Source of the DNA: Candidatus Desulfarcum epimagneticum
GTDB taxonomy: Bacteria > Desulfobacterota > Desulfobacteria > Desulfobacterales > CR-1
Direction of reading: 5' to 3'
DNA length: 64,000 nucleotides
Assembly: GCA_900659855.1 (NCBI GenBank)
Contig: CAACVI010000045.1
Span: 186,985-250,984, forward strand
Translations under genes and position numbers: made by a program
Part shown: positions 8,659 to 16,866 of the stretch, one piece after another
How the letters are laid out: each line of letters opens with the position of its first letter
Numbering within the stretch: the stretch's first letter is position 1
The notes under the pieces: model-generated
Database searches by the model: none
The model's input: only the letters and a program-made list of their open reading frames with translations
Told to the model about the DNA's origin: nothing

Positions 8659-8784
8659 CTACTTGTATGGCATTTTCCCCGAGTTTAGTAAGTGCAAAAA
8701 TCCTTGAAGCAAATCGGAAACTTGGCTTAAATTTTCTTCTGAAAGAGTATCAATAATGTACTGCAGAAAAGCCATTACAGTCAT
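8659..8784 (-). other. possible 41-codon open frame or gene remnant
   Basis: From the ATG at 8784 to a TAG at 8659 the minus strand reads MTVMAFLQYIIDTLSEENLS and on, a protein-like amphipathic composition. The frame stays open upstream for about a dozen more codons, beside an AGGAGGAG stretch but without an ATG. It may be a small protein or the tail of a deleted gene. No family recognised. Nothing else is visible between 8610 and 8855. Confidence 0.3.
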
Positions 8785-8855
8785 TGGAGCATAATTGTAT
8801 TCAATGTCTCCTCCTGTTTAAATGAAATACTCAAAACCCGGGAAGAACCAAGAAA

Positions 8856-9740
8856 TCAAAACGCCAGGGCCACGCTTTCCGGGTCTCCCTCCTTTTTCGC
8901 CTGCTGCAAAAAAGGAAACACGCACCCGCATTGGCCGCAATCCACATCGCGCCCGAGCACGCAGGGAAGTTTTCTCTCCAGCCGCAAATCAAGGGTCAGG
9001 GTTCGGTCGGGCATGTTGCAAAGCGCCACGCATTTTTCAGAGGAGCCGCTCATCATCAGCTCAAGGGTTCGCGCGGGATTGAAAATAAACCCCTCGTATT
9101 CCTTTTTCATCTCAAGCAGATCCTCAATGGCGCGGTCCCTCTCTTCCGGAGAAAGGGCCAGACTCTCCGCCTGCTCAGCGGTGTGCTCATACCCTTTGAC
9201 GGGGCGGTATGTTTTAAGAGGGGTGAAAAAAAGAACGCCCAGCCGGGCGTTGGGAACCCGGGACAGAATGGACACCATCTCTTTGAGATGGGGGGCGTTT
9301 TTTCGGTTGATGGTGGTAAGAAAAATCACGAGGGGCAGTTTGGCCCGCCTGACATTTTCAAGACTCTTTTCAAAGGCCCCGGCGCCCCGGATATAGTTGT
9401 GAACCTCCGGGGGGCCGTCAATGGACACGCACACAATCGCGTTGGGCAGGCGGGGAAACGGAAGGGTCCCATTGGAATAAATGGTGTTGAATTTAAAAAG
9501 CCCCGTCCCTTTTTCCAAAAGCTCCCGGCGGTATGTGGGCTCGCCCCCGCACCAGCCCATGCTCAGGATGTTGTGCCGGTCCCGAAGCGTCTCCAAACCC
9601 TCAAGAAAGGCCCCCTCCTCCATGTCCCGGCTGTCATGCTCTTCCCTGAAATAAAAGCAATGACGGCGCCTGAGATTGCATTTATCCGTGACATCGACAA
9701 TGGCGGAATGATATTGTCCCGGCTGTTTCTCTTCAAACAT
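8856..9740 (-). CDS. radical SAM/SPASM-like protein with an altered cluster motif
   Basis: The start at 9740 is chosen because GGAGG lies 7 bases upstream; a longer frame exists to 9779. The 294-residue protein has the fold signals of a radical SAM enzyme: DVTDKCNL...HCFYF, GWCGGEP, IYSNGT and VSIDGPPEVHNYIRG. A C-terminal Cys group (CVLGRDVDCGQCGC) resembles an auxiliary-cluster domain. The canonical CXXXCXXC reads CNLRRRHC, so the second Cys is Arg (codon CGC, 9666-9668), one transition from TGC. With only two of three ligands it may be inactive, or the base may be an error. The substrate is unknown. Confidence 0.82.
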   Translation of the reverse strand: MFEEKQPGQYHSAIVDVTDKCNLRRRHCFYFREEHDSRDMEEGAFLEGLETLRDRHNILSMGWCGGEPTYRRELLEKGTGLFKFNTIYSNGTLPFPRLPNAIVCVSIDGPPEVHNYIRGAGAFEKSLENVRRAKLPLVIFLTTINRKNAPHLKEMVSILSRVPNARLGVLFFTPLKTYRPVKGYEHTAEQAESLALSPEERDRAIEDLLEMKKEYEGFIFNPARTLELMMSGSSEKCVALCNMPDRTLTLDLRLERKLPCVLGRDVDCGQCGCVFPFLQQAKKEGDPESVALAF

Positions 9741-9906
9741 GGATGGCCTCCTTCCCCCTGAAATCCGGTAACCATTCACGGGGTTGAAATGGTCAATATG
9801 TGATAACCCACCGAACTGTAAGCGTTACCCACTCAAAACAGCGAAGAGCCATTTTTCTTTTTTTCCCAGGCAGGTTGACAATTTCTGTAATTTAGTGACA
9901 TCTGCT

Positions 9907-10548
9907 TCATACCATACAACCGTAGATAACTGTCAACGCCAAAGTATAGACAATAAGAGCATAAAACCATTTTCCGGCAAATTTAGACGTTCGTATAGGT
10001 GCTAAATTAAACACTGTAAGCGCCATCAATAAAGCATAAAGGACGATTGAAAAAACCGTATATTTAATAAAGCCTTCAAACAAAAACACAAAAGCAAGAA
10101 TAAGAACATTGTTGTCTAATGCCAGCCCCATGTATGTTTTATCGTCAATCAGGCCGAAAATGTTGAAATAACTCAATCTTATAGCGCTGGCGGCGACAAT
10201 AAGAAAGGCTCCCGGCAGGAACCAGGGGCTGAACTTACCATAGCTTAGAAGAAAAATAGCTGGGAATATTCCAAAACTTACAATATCTATCAACGAATCA
10301 AGCTGCCCCCCAAAAGCCCGATGGCGCTTTGTTCGTTCCGTCATTTTTCGAGCAATGATTCCGTCGGCCCAGTCAAATAAAACAGCCCACAGAACTCCAA
10401 TTATCGCAACAGGGAAATTGCCCAAAATAGCATAGTAAATACCAAGCGTCGCACATAACAAGCCTGCAAGCGAACAAATATTGGGGAGATCTCTGGCAAA
10501 AGAAAGCATTGTGGGCTGATGGGTTTGCTGAGGTTTGGAATTTGTCAT
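9907..10548 (-). CDS. CDP-alcohol phosphatidyltransferase
   Basis: This 213-residue membrane protein has about six helices and a CDP-alcohol phosphotransferase motif spread over FDWADGIIARKMTERTKRHRAFGGQLDSLIDIV, matching D-G-x2-A-R-x(8+)-G-x3-D-x3-D with a longer first spacer than usual. The family moves a phosphoalcohol from CDP-alcohol, or phosphatidyl from CDP-diacylglycerol. It follows the PLP enzyme gene after 5 bases with AAGGAAG as ribosome site. In this operon it is the likely final step, transferring a headgroup from a CDP-activated aminoalcohol to diacylglycerol (inference). Confidence 0.82.
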   Translation of the reverse strand: MTNSKPQQTHQPTMLSFARDLPNICSLAGLLCATLGIYYAILGNFPVAIIGVLWAVLFDWADGIIARKMTERTKRHRAFGGQLDSLIDIVSFGIFPAIFLLSYGKFSPWFLPGAFLIVAASAIRLSYFNIFGLIDDKTYMGLALDNNVLILAFVFLFEGFIKYTVFSIVLYALLMALTVFNLAPIRTSKFAGKWFYALIVYTLALTVIYGCMV

Positions 10549-10553
10549 TATTT

Positions 10554-11669
10554 TTATGCTTCCTTTTTTTTTAAGTTCATTACATCGATTAAAGCTGCGA
10601 CTAATTTACAATTCTCTGATTCTGTGCGGCTGGCGATCCGAATATAACGATCAGAATCTGGTTGAGTTTTACCCACACAGTCCTTTATGTACATATTATA
10701 TTCAATAAATAATTTTTTCGTGATTTCGGGAGCGCTTTGCGCATAATCAGGCAGGCGACAGAAAATAAAGTTTGCGTCAGGTTTTAAAATAGTCATCCCT
10801 TCAATACTACAAAGTTTATTATACAGGCCGTCTCTGTCGGTTCGAACTTGTTTGCAGCTTTCAATAAATTCCTGTTTGTAATCGGGTAAAAGCCGTAGAA
10901 ACTCTTCTGCAAATCCGTTAATATTCCAAATATGCACGCCGTTTCTCACGGCTTCAGCAAATTTTGGATTTGCAGTCAGCATATAACCAATCCTAAGCCC
11001 ACAAATACCATAAGCCTTGCTCATGCTTTTAAAAATCGCCATACTCGGGTGGTTTCCGATTTCTTGTTCCAAGCTTATTTGATCAGGGTTCTGCGCAAAA
11101 TCCAAAAATGATTCATCTATAATCAGCATACAGTCATGACGTTCAAGCTTTTTTGCAAGCCAAATGAGATCGGACTTGGGAATTAGCATAGATGTTGGAT
11201 TGTTAGGCGTTACTACAACAGCCACATCAGCTTTTATTCTGATTGCTTCCGCAGCAAATTTATATACATCCAGTTGGAAAGAGGGGAACTCAAGCGGAAA
11301 TTCGACTACTTGGCCTGAAGGCGCGGCATTGGCATATTCATTAAAAGAAGGCACGGGAACGATTAACTTATGTGATATGTGACTGGATATTATTTTTATT
11401 AATTCAGCCGCTCCGTTTCCCACAACAATTCTTTCCGCAGGTTGACCGATTATTTTGCCAACAAGTCCGGCAAGGGCATCTTGCGCCACCGGATAATTCA
11501 GAACAAGGTCTTGAATTTGATCTTTAAAGCTTCTGAAAATAGCCTCTGGTGGGAAATAAAGATTATAAAGATAGGCGTGATCTATAAAATCATGCCGATA
11601 GTAACCACCATGTTGACCGGAAATGAATTCGTATTTTTCGGATTGAGTCTTATAATTATCATCTGACAT
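10554..11669 (-). CDS. CobD-like fold-type I PLP enzyme (phospho-amino acid decarboxylase or aminotransferase)
   Basis: This 371-residue protein keeps the N-terminal GQHGG and the C-terminal pattern KDCVGKTQ...RYIRIASRTESENCKLVAAL of threonine-phosphate decarboxylase (CobD) and its relatives. The class I/II aminotransferase core is present: VGNGAAELI, VVTPNNPTS, IIDESFLDF, and the PLP lysine in FKSMSKAYGICGLRIGY. CobD makes aminopropanol phosphate from threonine phosphate; related enzymes use serine phosphate. Flanked by a nucleotidyltransferase and a CDP-alcohol transferase rather than cobamide genes, it may supply ethanolamine or aminopropanol phosphate. An ordinary HisC-type aminotransferase remains possible. 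Confidence 0.8.
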   Translation of the reverse strand: MSDDNYKTQSEKYEFISGQHGGYYRHDFIDHAYLYNLYFPPEAIFRSFKDQIQDLVLNYPVAQDALAGLVGKIIGQPAERIVVGNGAAELIKIISSHISHKLIVPVPSFNEYANAAPSGQVVEFPLEFPSFQLDVYKFAAEAIRIKADVAVVVTPNNPTSMLIPKSDLIWLAKKLERHDCMLIIDESFLDFAQNPDQISLEQEIGNHPSMAIFKSMSKAYGICGLRIGYMLTANPKFAEAVRNGVHIWNINGFAEEFLRLLPDYKQEFIESCKQVRTDRDGLYNKLCSIEGMTILKPDANFIFCRLPDYAQSAPEITKKLFIEYNMYIKDCVGKTQPDSDRYIRIASRTESENCKLVAALIDVMNLKKKEA

Positions 11670-11743
11670 TTAAGATGCCTTTTGCTTCCCAGAGAGAGGT
11701 TACAGCATTGCGCAAAAAATCGGGATGTGAAAGCGTAATCGTT

Positions 11744-12583
11744 TTAGTGGTTGTATGATAGCGGCGGGGAAGTGGACGTAGTCAGAGCCGCGATTCCCAG
11801 GGAGCGCAGTCGCCGGGAATCATCTGATAAGAACAGTTTCTCTGCCTCTGCCAGATCTTCAATAGTGTCTATTTCATACCATGGCTTGCCGTCAAAAGAG
11901 ACATCTTCAAAAGAGAGGCTGCCGTCAGCAATCATCTCCGCAAATATAATTTCGTAATAGTCATTTGTGTTGCCATCTGAAATATGTTTGTCTAATCTTT
12001 TTACAATTTCATTCCAGGAGTTAAGTGAAATGCTGTAAATATTAACGGTCTTGTATTTGATCTGACCAAAGGAGTCTGCGTTGGCTGCCAAAAATGCGTT
12101 AACATGGTGAGATTGATTGATTGTAACACATGTCCCATTCATCCATGGCTGCATTTTTGCAACGGCTATTCTGTTAGGATACATCATGGCATCCAGAAGT
12201 GATTCATCAAAAACAAGATCACTTTCAAGGAGCAGAAATGGTTCATTAATTATTTTACGCGCAATCCAGAGAGAATAGATATTGTTGCTCGTCTTGTATA
12301 ACGGATTGAAAACATATTCGATTTTCATTTCCCCCACCTGATCTCCCAAAAAATCTCTTATATGCTTTTCCAGATGTCCTGTAACAACGACCAGGCGTTT
12401 GAAACCATGCAGATTCAAACTGGCGGTCAGCCGTTCAAGTATCGACATGCCGCTAACTATTGTCATGCATTTTGGGGCATTTTCCGTCAAGGGATAAAGA
12501 CGGCTGCCTGTGCCGGCTGCAAGGAGTACTGCTGTGGTCACATGTTCTTTATGGCGAGAGTTATGTTTCAAATTAATTTCCAT
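11744..12583 (-). CDS. LicC/PntC-like nucleotidyltransferase (CTP:phosphoaminoalcohol cytidylyltransferase)
   Basis: This 279-residue sugar-nucleotidyltransferase-fold protein has the signature LLAAGTGSRLYPLTENAPKC (residues 20-39). NNIYSLW, LLLESDLVFD, KTVNIYSIS and YYEIIFAEMI follow; these resemble choline-phosphate and 2-aminoethylphosphonate cytidylyltransferases. It would activate a phosphorylated or phosphono-aminoalcohol as the CDP derivative. It is first in a three-gene minus-strand set; the next gene begins 75 bases on. AAAGGAAA precedes the ATG. No phosphoenolpyruvate mutase is near, so a phosphate ester substrate is more likely than a phosphonate. Confidence 0.78.
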   Translation of the reverse strand: MEINLKHNSRHKEHVTTAVLLAAGTGSRLYPLTENAPKCMTIVSGMSILERLTASLNLHGFKRLVVVTGHLEKHIRDFLGDQVGEMKIEYVFNPLYKTSNNIYSLWIARKIINEPFLLLESDLVFDESLLDAMMYPNRIAVAKMQPWMNGTCVTINQSHHVNAFLAANADSFGQIKYKTVNIYSISLNSWNEIVKRLDKHISDGNTNDYYEIIFAEMIADGSLSFEDVSFDGKPWYEIDTIEDLAEAEKLFLSDDSRRLRSLGIAALTTSTSPPLSYNH

Positions 12584-12621
12584 TTTCCTTTTTTAAAAAG
12601 TTAGGTTCTTCTCCAAATTAT

Positions 12622-12843
12622 GTGTTTGAGCTTTTCTTTCAGAATCATTACGGTATTGATGACGGCATTAAGTTCCAGAAGCTGCCTGAGATGCTTTCGA
12701 TGGAAAAGCATTGAAACGCCTTTTGGGAACAGTATCGCTTAACCAGGTCCGGGTTAATCAAGGACAGAGATTCACTGTCCCGCCGCTTAAGGTTAAAGTC
12801 AAGGAAAAAATTAATCTTTTTAAACCATTTCAATAATTTATAG
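12622..12843 (+). pseudogene. protein-like remnant interrupted by TGA
   Basis: The plus strand reads as protein from about 12622 (VFELFFQNHYGIDDG...), meets a TGA at 12712-12714, then continues open (NAFWEQYRLTRSGLIKDRDS...) to a TAG at 12841. The composition looks like the C-terminus of a real protein that has lost its front. A 6-bp hairpin (12739-12757) lies about 30 bases after the TGA, but with no N-terminal half a decayed gene is likelier than a selenoprotein. No family recognised. Confidence 0.35.
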
Positions 12844-12854
12844 TAAAATCTTTT

Positions 12855-14252
12855 TTACGGGTTTATCGGGTTTGGATCTATTTTTTTCTCCACCCGGACA
12901 TTGTGTTTTTGAAGCCGCTTGTACAAACTCACCCTGCTGATTCCTAAAATTCGAGCCGCTTGGGATTTGTTGCCCTTTGAAGATCGCAACGCCTCCATCA
13001 GCTCGCGTCTTTCCTCCCCCGGGTCCCGCCCGCGCCGGACCCTGGACATGCCGGCCAAAGGGGCCGGCCCGGCGGCCACCCGGGCGGGAAGGTGCTCCGG
13101 GAGAATTTCCTCGCCCTTGCACAGCACAAAGGCGTATTCAATGGCGTTGATCAGCTCCCGCACATTGCCGGGCCAGTCGTAGGCGCTCATCCGCTCCAGG
13201 GCCTCGTCGTTCATTCCGAAAACAGGTTTGCCGGTTCTGAGCCGGACGCGCCTGATAAAAACGCCGATCAGGGCCGGAATGTCCTCACGACGACGACGAA
13301 GCGGCGGAAGGTGAATGGGGATGACCCCGATGCGGTAATAAAGGTCCTGGCGAAACAGGCCCCGCTCCACGAGCCGGGGCAAATCCCGGTTGGTGGCGGA
13401 GATGATCCGGACATCGATGGGCGCCGGCCGGTTGTCCCCCACCTTCTCGATCTCCCTCTCCTGGAGAACCCGCAAAAGCTTGACCTGAACCGAAAGGGGA
13501 ATGTCGGCGATTTCATCCAGAAAGATATCGCCCCGGTCGGCGGCCTCAAAACGCCCGATCCGGGTGTGGCCGGCCCCGGTGAAAGCCCCTTTGACGTGGC
13601 CGAACAGCTCGCTTTCCAGAAGCGATTCGTTGAGCGCGGCGCAGTTCACCTTCACAAAGGGCCCCCGGGACCGTTTCCCGAGTTTGTGAATGGCTTCGGC
13701 CGCCAGCTCTTTCCCGGTTCCGCTTTCGCCGTAAATGATCGCCGGGGCGTCAGAAGGCGCGGCGCTTTCAATGAGATCAAAGACCCGAAGCATGGCCGGG
13801 GAAATTCCGACGATCCCGTGAAAACGGTCTTTGCCGCTCAATTCGCGCCGAAGGGTGGAAATCAGTTTCTCCCTGTCCAGAGTCTCGCTCAAATCGGTCA
13901 GGGTTTCCACTCCCCCGATGACCCCCCGGCCGTCTTTTAAAACCGAGGCGTTTTTGATGATGGGAACCGGGGTCCCGTCCTTTCTCCTGATGGCGCATTT
14001 GGCCCGCCTGATATTTTCCTTCCGGAACAGGGCGCAGTGTTTGCCCTCCCCCCGGCTCTTTTCCCCCCGGCAGATGTCGCATCCCAATATTTCGCAGGAG
14101 CTGCCCGTCAGCTCTTTTTTGCCGTAGCCGGTGAGCCGCTCCATGGCGCCGTTCACCATGACAATGAGGCCCTGGGTGTCCACCACCATCAAAGCGTCGG
14201 GCATGGTTTCAATGATGGTTTTCCAGTATGTGGTGAATGTCTCCCCGGCCAT
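12855..14252 (-). CDS. PAS-domain sigma-54-dependent transcriptional activator
   Basis: The start at 14252 follows a purine-rich AAAGGGGCGGG; a 30-residue longer frame exists but adds nothing conserved. The 465-residue protein has an N-terminal PAS domain carrying a Cys-rich insert (CEILGCDICRG...HCALF). Next comes the AAA+ sigma-54 domain with Walker A GESGTGKE, the GAFTGA loop that contacts sigma-54 and the arginine-finger region. A C-terminal Fis-type helix-turn-helix follows (SQAARILGISRVSLYKRL). The cysteines suggest redox or metal sensing (inference). It is divergent from a redox operon that has a -24/-12 promoter, its probable target. Confidence 0.92.
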   Translation of the reverse strand: MAGETFTTYWKTIIETMPDALMVVDTQGLIVMVNGAMERLTGYGKKELTGSSCEILGCDICRGEKSRGEGKHCALFRKENIRRAKCAIRRKDGTPVPIIKNASVLKDGRGVIGGVETLTDLSETLDREKLISTLRRELSGKDRFHGIVGISPAMLRVFDLIESAAPSDAPAIIYGESGTGKELAAEAIHKLGKRSRGPFVKVNCAALNESLLESELFGHVKGAFTGAGHTRIGRFEAADRGDIFLDEIADIPLSVQVKLLRVLQEREIEKVGDNRPAPIDVRIISATNRDLPRLVERGLFRQDLYYRIGVIPIHLPPLRRRREDIPALIGVFIRRVRLRTGKPVFGMNDEALERMSAYDWPGNVRELINAIEYAFVLCKGEEILPEHLPARVAAGPAPLAGMSRVRRGRDPGEERRELMEALRSSKGNKSQAARILGISRVSLYKRLQKHNVRVEKKIDPNPINP

Positions 14253-14474
14253 TTGTCCCGCCCCTTTCGTATGAAATTTTCGCATCAGCCATTTAAACGC
14301 GCCCCTCCAAATTGTAAACCTGAGACTGTTAAGCATTAACATATATCAACCGTAAACCCTTTACAAGAAAAAAAACGTCTCCCCTCTCCCTCCCGTGACG
14401 ACGCCTTTTTATCTTTTCTTTTATATTCAAAGCGTTATATTTCAAAAACGCAAAAAATCCACTTTTTTTTCAAA

Positions 14475-14490
14475 TGGCGCCGATTTTGCA
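14475..14490 (+). promoter_or_regulatory. sigma-54 (-24/-12) promoter
   Basis: TGGCGCCGATTTTGCA matches the sigma-54 consensus TGGCACG-N4-TTGC(A/T), with GG and GC exactly ten bases apart. It points toward the operon starting at 14743 and lies between that operon and the divergent sigma-54 activator. The leader would be about 240 bases and would contain a family A repeat. Confidence 0.75.
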
Positions 14491-14570
14491 TATCTATAAT
14501 CCCAACGGGCGCTCTTCTCCGGGCTCCCCAAGGGAACGAACCGAAAAAACGGCCAAACAGACAAAGTATG

Positions 14571-14722
14571 ATAAACTCGTAAAAAATGGGTCAGACGGCA
14601 TCGTAAAAATTCGATATACAAGGCATAGTGGTTTTTTGAGAGAGAGGCCATACATGTGGTATGCCGAACGAACAAAAAAACGCTATAACGCAGTAGATCG
14701 GATTTTTTACGATGTCGTCAAA
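14571..14722. repeat. family A repeat, copy 2
   Basis: It starts with ATAAACTCGTAAAAAAT and GACGGCATCGTAAAAATTCG, has a central imperfect hairpin (GGCCATACATGTGGTATGCC region) and ends CGGATTTTTTACGATGTCGTC. This copy is more diverged in the centre than those near 39.8 and 50.3 kb. It lies within the presumed leader of the sigma-54 operon. Confidence 0.8.
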
Positions 14723-14742
14723 GTATGTTCCAGGAGGCTTTT

Positions 14743-14994
14743 TTGACGCCATCCATCATTCATCATCTGGATATCCGGGGGGGCATGGCTCCCATTTCCA
14801 CCCTCAAGGCGATCCGGGCTTTCCGGGAAACCCGGACCGGGGGCATTCTCGAAATCAGGGGAGACGACTGGAGCGTGTGGGAGGACCTTTCCCGGGCCTT
14901 GAAGACCTTTCATTATCAATGGATGGTTGTGGAAAAGAAAAAAACATTTTACCGCGTTCAACTCAAAAAAACGAAAGGAGAATCAGACACATGA
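14743..14994 (+). CDS. TusA/SirA-fold protein lacking the catalytic cysteine
   Basis: TTG at 14743 is taken as start because AGGAGG (14732-14737) lies 5 bases before it; an ATG at 14725 has no ribosome site. The 83-residue protein reads HHLDIRGGMAPISTLKAIRA, then an LEIRGDDW strand and a helix-strand end, matching the TusA fold. Where TusA has the sulfur-carrying CPxP motif, this protein has MAPI, and no cysteine occurs anywhere. It therefore cannot carry a persulfide and may be structural or regulatory. The stop overlaps the flavodoxin ATG. Confidence 0.75.
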   Translation: MTPSIIHHLDIRGGMAPISTLKAIRAFRETRTGGILEIRGDDWSVWEDLSRALKTFHYQWMVVEKKKTFYRVQLKKTKGESDT

Positions 14995-15476
14995 ACTCAC
15001 TGGTGGTGTACTCAAGCAAGACCGGAAACACAAAAAAACTGGCGGACGCGCTGTTTGAAGCGCTGGAGGGGGAAAAGGAGATTTTCCCCATTGCGGACGC
15101 CCCTGATCCCGACGGATACGACCTCATCGCTGTGGGATTCTGGCTCATGGCGGGAAAACCCGATCCCCAATCCACCCAGTACCTGGAGAAAATCAGGGAA
15201 AAAAATCTGTTTCTTTTCGCCACCCACGGGGCCGCGAACAAATCCGATCATGCCCGAAACGCGCTGAAAACGGCCGGGGAGCTGGCGGCCGGGTCCAGAA
15301 TCGTCGGCTCCTATAACTGCCAGGGCGAGGTCAACCCCCGGGTTCTGGAAAAAGTCAAAGCCAAACCCAGCCCCCCGGTCTGGCTGGATGACGTCCCGGG
15401 AGCCGTCGGACATCCCGACGCATCGGACATCACCGAGATCAAACGCCTGGCGTCCTCATTGGATTTTGAAGGATAA
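14991..15476 (+). CDS. flavodoxin-like protein
   Basis: This 161-residue protein has the FMN phosphate loop VVYSSKTGNTKKLADAL (residues 5-21), FWLMAGKPD and a conserved FATHGA, as in short flavodoxin-family proteins. It probably carries electrons between the neighbouring FAD oxidoreductase and an unknown acceptor. The ATG overlaps the preceding stop (ATGA), showing translational coupling. Confidence 0.85.
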   Translation: MNSLVVYSSKTGNTKKLADALFEALEGEKEIFPIADAPDPDGYDLIAVGFWLMAGKPDPQSTQYLEKIREKNLFLFATHGAANKSDHARNALKTAGELAAGSRIVGSYNCQGEVNPRVLEKVKAKPSPPVWLDDVPGAVGHPDASDITEIKRLASSLDFEG

Positions 15477-15501
15477 TACTTTTTAAAAAGGGATATCTGA
15501 A

Positions 15502-16866
15502 ATGAAACAATCGGATGTGGTCATACTGGGCGGGCTTTCGGGCATCAGCGCCGGAATCAGCTGCCGGCGGCATTACCCGGATAAAAAAGTGACGCTGATC
15601 AGAAAAGAGGACGCCGTCCTTGTTCCGTGCGGCATTCCGTATATTTATGGAACGCTGGGGGGGCCGGAAAACAACATCGTGTCCGACAGCCCCCTGGAGT
15701 CAAACGGCATCGAGCTGATCACGGGCGAGGCCGTTGATCTGGACCGGGACAAAAAGATCATAGCGCTCAAAGACGCCCCGTCCATTGAATATGACAAACT
15801 GGTCTTCGCCACCGGGTCCCTCCCCGTCATTCCGCCCATTCCCGGCGCGGACAAAAAGAATGTCTTCGCGGTTAAAAAAGAGGTCCACTATCTCAAACGA
15901 CTTCTTGAAAAAGTCAGGGGCGCGGACAATATCGTGATCATCGGGGGCGGTTTTATCGGCATGGAATTTGCCGATGAGTGCAAAAAAGCGCGGGAGAACG
16001 CCTGTGTGACCGTGGTGGAAGCGCTGCCGAGATGCCTTCAGCTGGCCATGGATGATGAATACTGCGACGAGGCCCGGGCCGTTCTGGAAAAAACCGGGGT
16101 CCGCATATGGACGAATGAGCGGATCGTCTCCATAGACGGAGGGGAAAAAGCCGAATCCGTCACCCTGGAAGGCGGCCGGAAACTCCAGGCGGATCTGGCG
16201 CTCCTGGGCATAGGGGCGCTTCCCAACACCCGTCTGGCGGAAAAAGCCGGGCTGGAGCTGGGATTTAGAAAAGCGATTCAGGTGGACCGGTATATGCGGA
16301 CATTGACGGACAAAAACATCTTCGCCTGCGGGGACTGCGCCACCAAACAATCCTTTTTTGACGGCAGACCCTCCGGCGTGATGCTGGCCTCAGTGGCGGC
16401 TTCCGAAGCCCGGATCGCGGGGGCGAACCTTTTCTCGCCCACCCATCGTCATCACGGCGTCATCAGCGTGTTCGCCACAGTCCTCAATGGCCGGGCGTTC
16501 GGCGTGGCCGGGCTCACCGAAAGAATGGCGAGAGAGGACGGCATGGACATTGTGGCGGAGACGGCGCAGGCCCCGGACACGCATCCGGCGGGCATGCCCG
16601 GCTCCACTTTGATGAAAGTCAAACTTATTTTTTCCAGAGGCGCCGGCGCTCTTTTGGGAGGGGCGGTGTCCGGGGGCAAGTCCACAGGAGAAATGGTCAA
16701 TATGCTCAGCGCCTGCATTCTCAACCGCATGAGTGTGGACGATATGGTCAAATTCCAGATGGGAACCCACCCCGCGCTCACCCCGTCTCCCATCGCCTAT
16801 CCCATTGTCAACGCCGCCTGCCGGGCCATCGTGTCCATCCGGGGCGAGAAAGGAAAATTAAAATGA
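15502..16866 (+). CDS. FAD/NAD(P)-dependent oxidoreductase, CoA-disulfide reductase/NADH oxidase type
   Basis: This 454-residue flavoprotein has the FAD-binding start VVILGGLSGISAG (residues 6-18) and a single redox cysteine at position 43 (LVPCGIPYIYG), as in CoA-disulfide and NADH persulfide reductases. The NAD loop IIGGGFIGMEF and the second FAD motif NIFACGDCA follow, then a C-terminal dimer domain. The substrate may be a disulfide, persulfide or polysulfide. The next gene starts inside its last codons. With the flavodoxin and TusA-fold proteins it suggests a thiol or sulfur redox operon under sigma-54 control. Confidence 0.88.
   Translation: MKQSDVVILGGLSGISAGISCRRHYPDKKVTLIRKEDAVLVPCGIPYIYGTLGGPENNIVSDSPLESNGIELITGEAVDLDRDKKIIALKDAPSIEYDKLVFATGSLPVIPPIPGADKKNVFAVKKEVHYLKRLLEKVRGADNIVIIGGGFIGMEFADECKKARENACVTVVEALPRCLQLAMDDEYCDEARAVLEKTGVRIWTNERIVSIDGGEKAESVTLEGGRKLQADLALLGIGALPNTRLAEKAGLELGFRKAIQVDRYMRTLTDKNIFACGDCATKQSFFDGRPSGVMLASVAASEARIAGANLFSPTHRHHGVISVFATVLNGRAFGVAGLTERMAREDGMDIVAETAQAPDTHPAGMPGSTLMKVKLIFSRGAGALLGGAVSGGKSTGEMVNMLSACILNRMSVDDMVKFQMGTHPALTPSPIAYPIVNAACRAIVSIRGEKGKLK

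Noticed and set aside
12622-12843. A second selenoprotein at the TGA 12712
   Set aside because: A weak hairpin lies at a permitted distance, but the gene has no N-terminal half or start signals and no recognisable family, so a decayed fragment is more likely.
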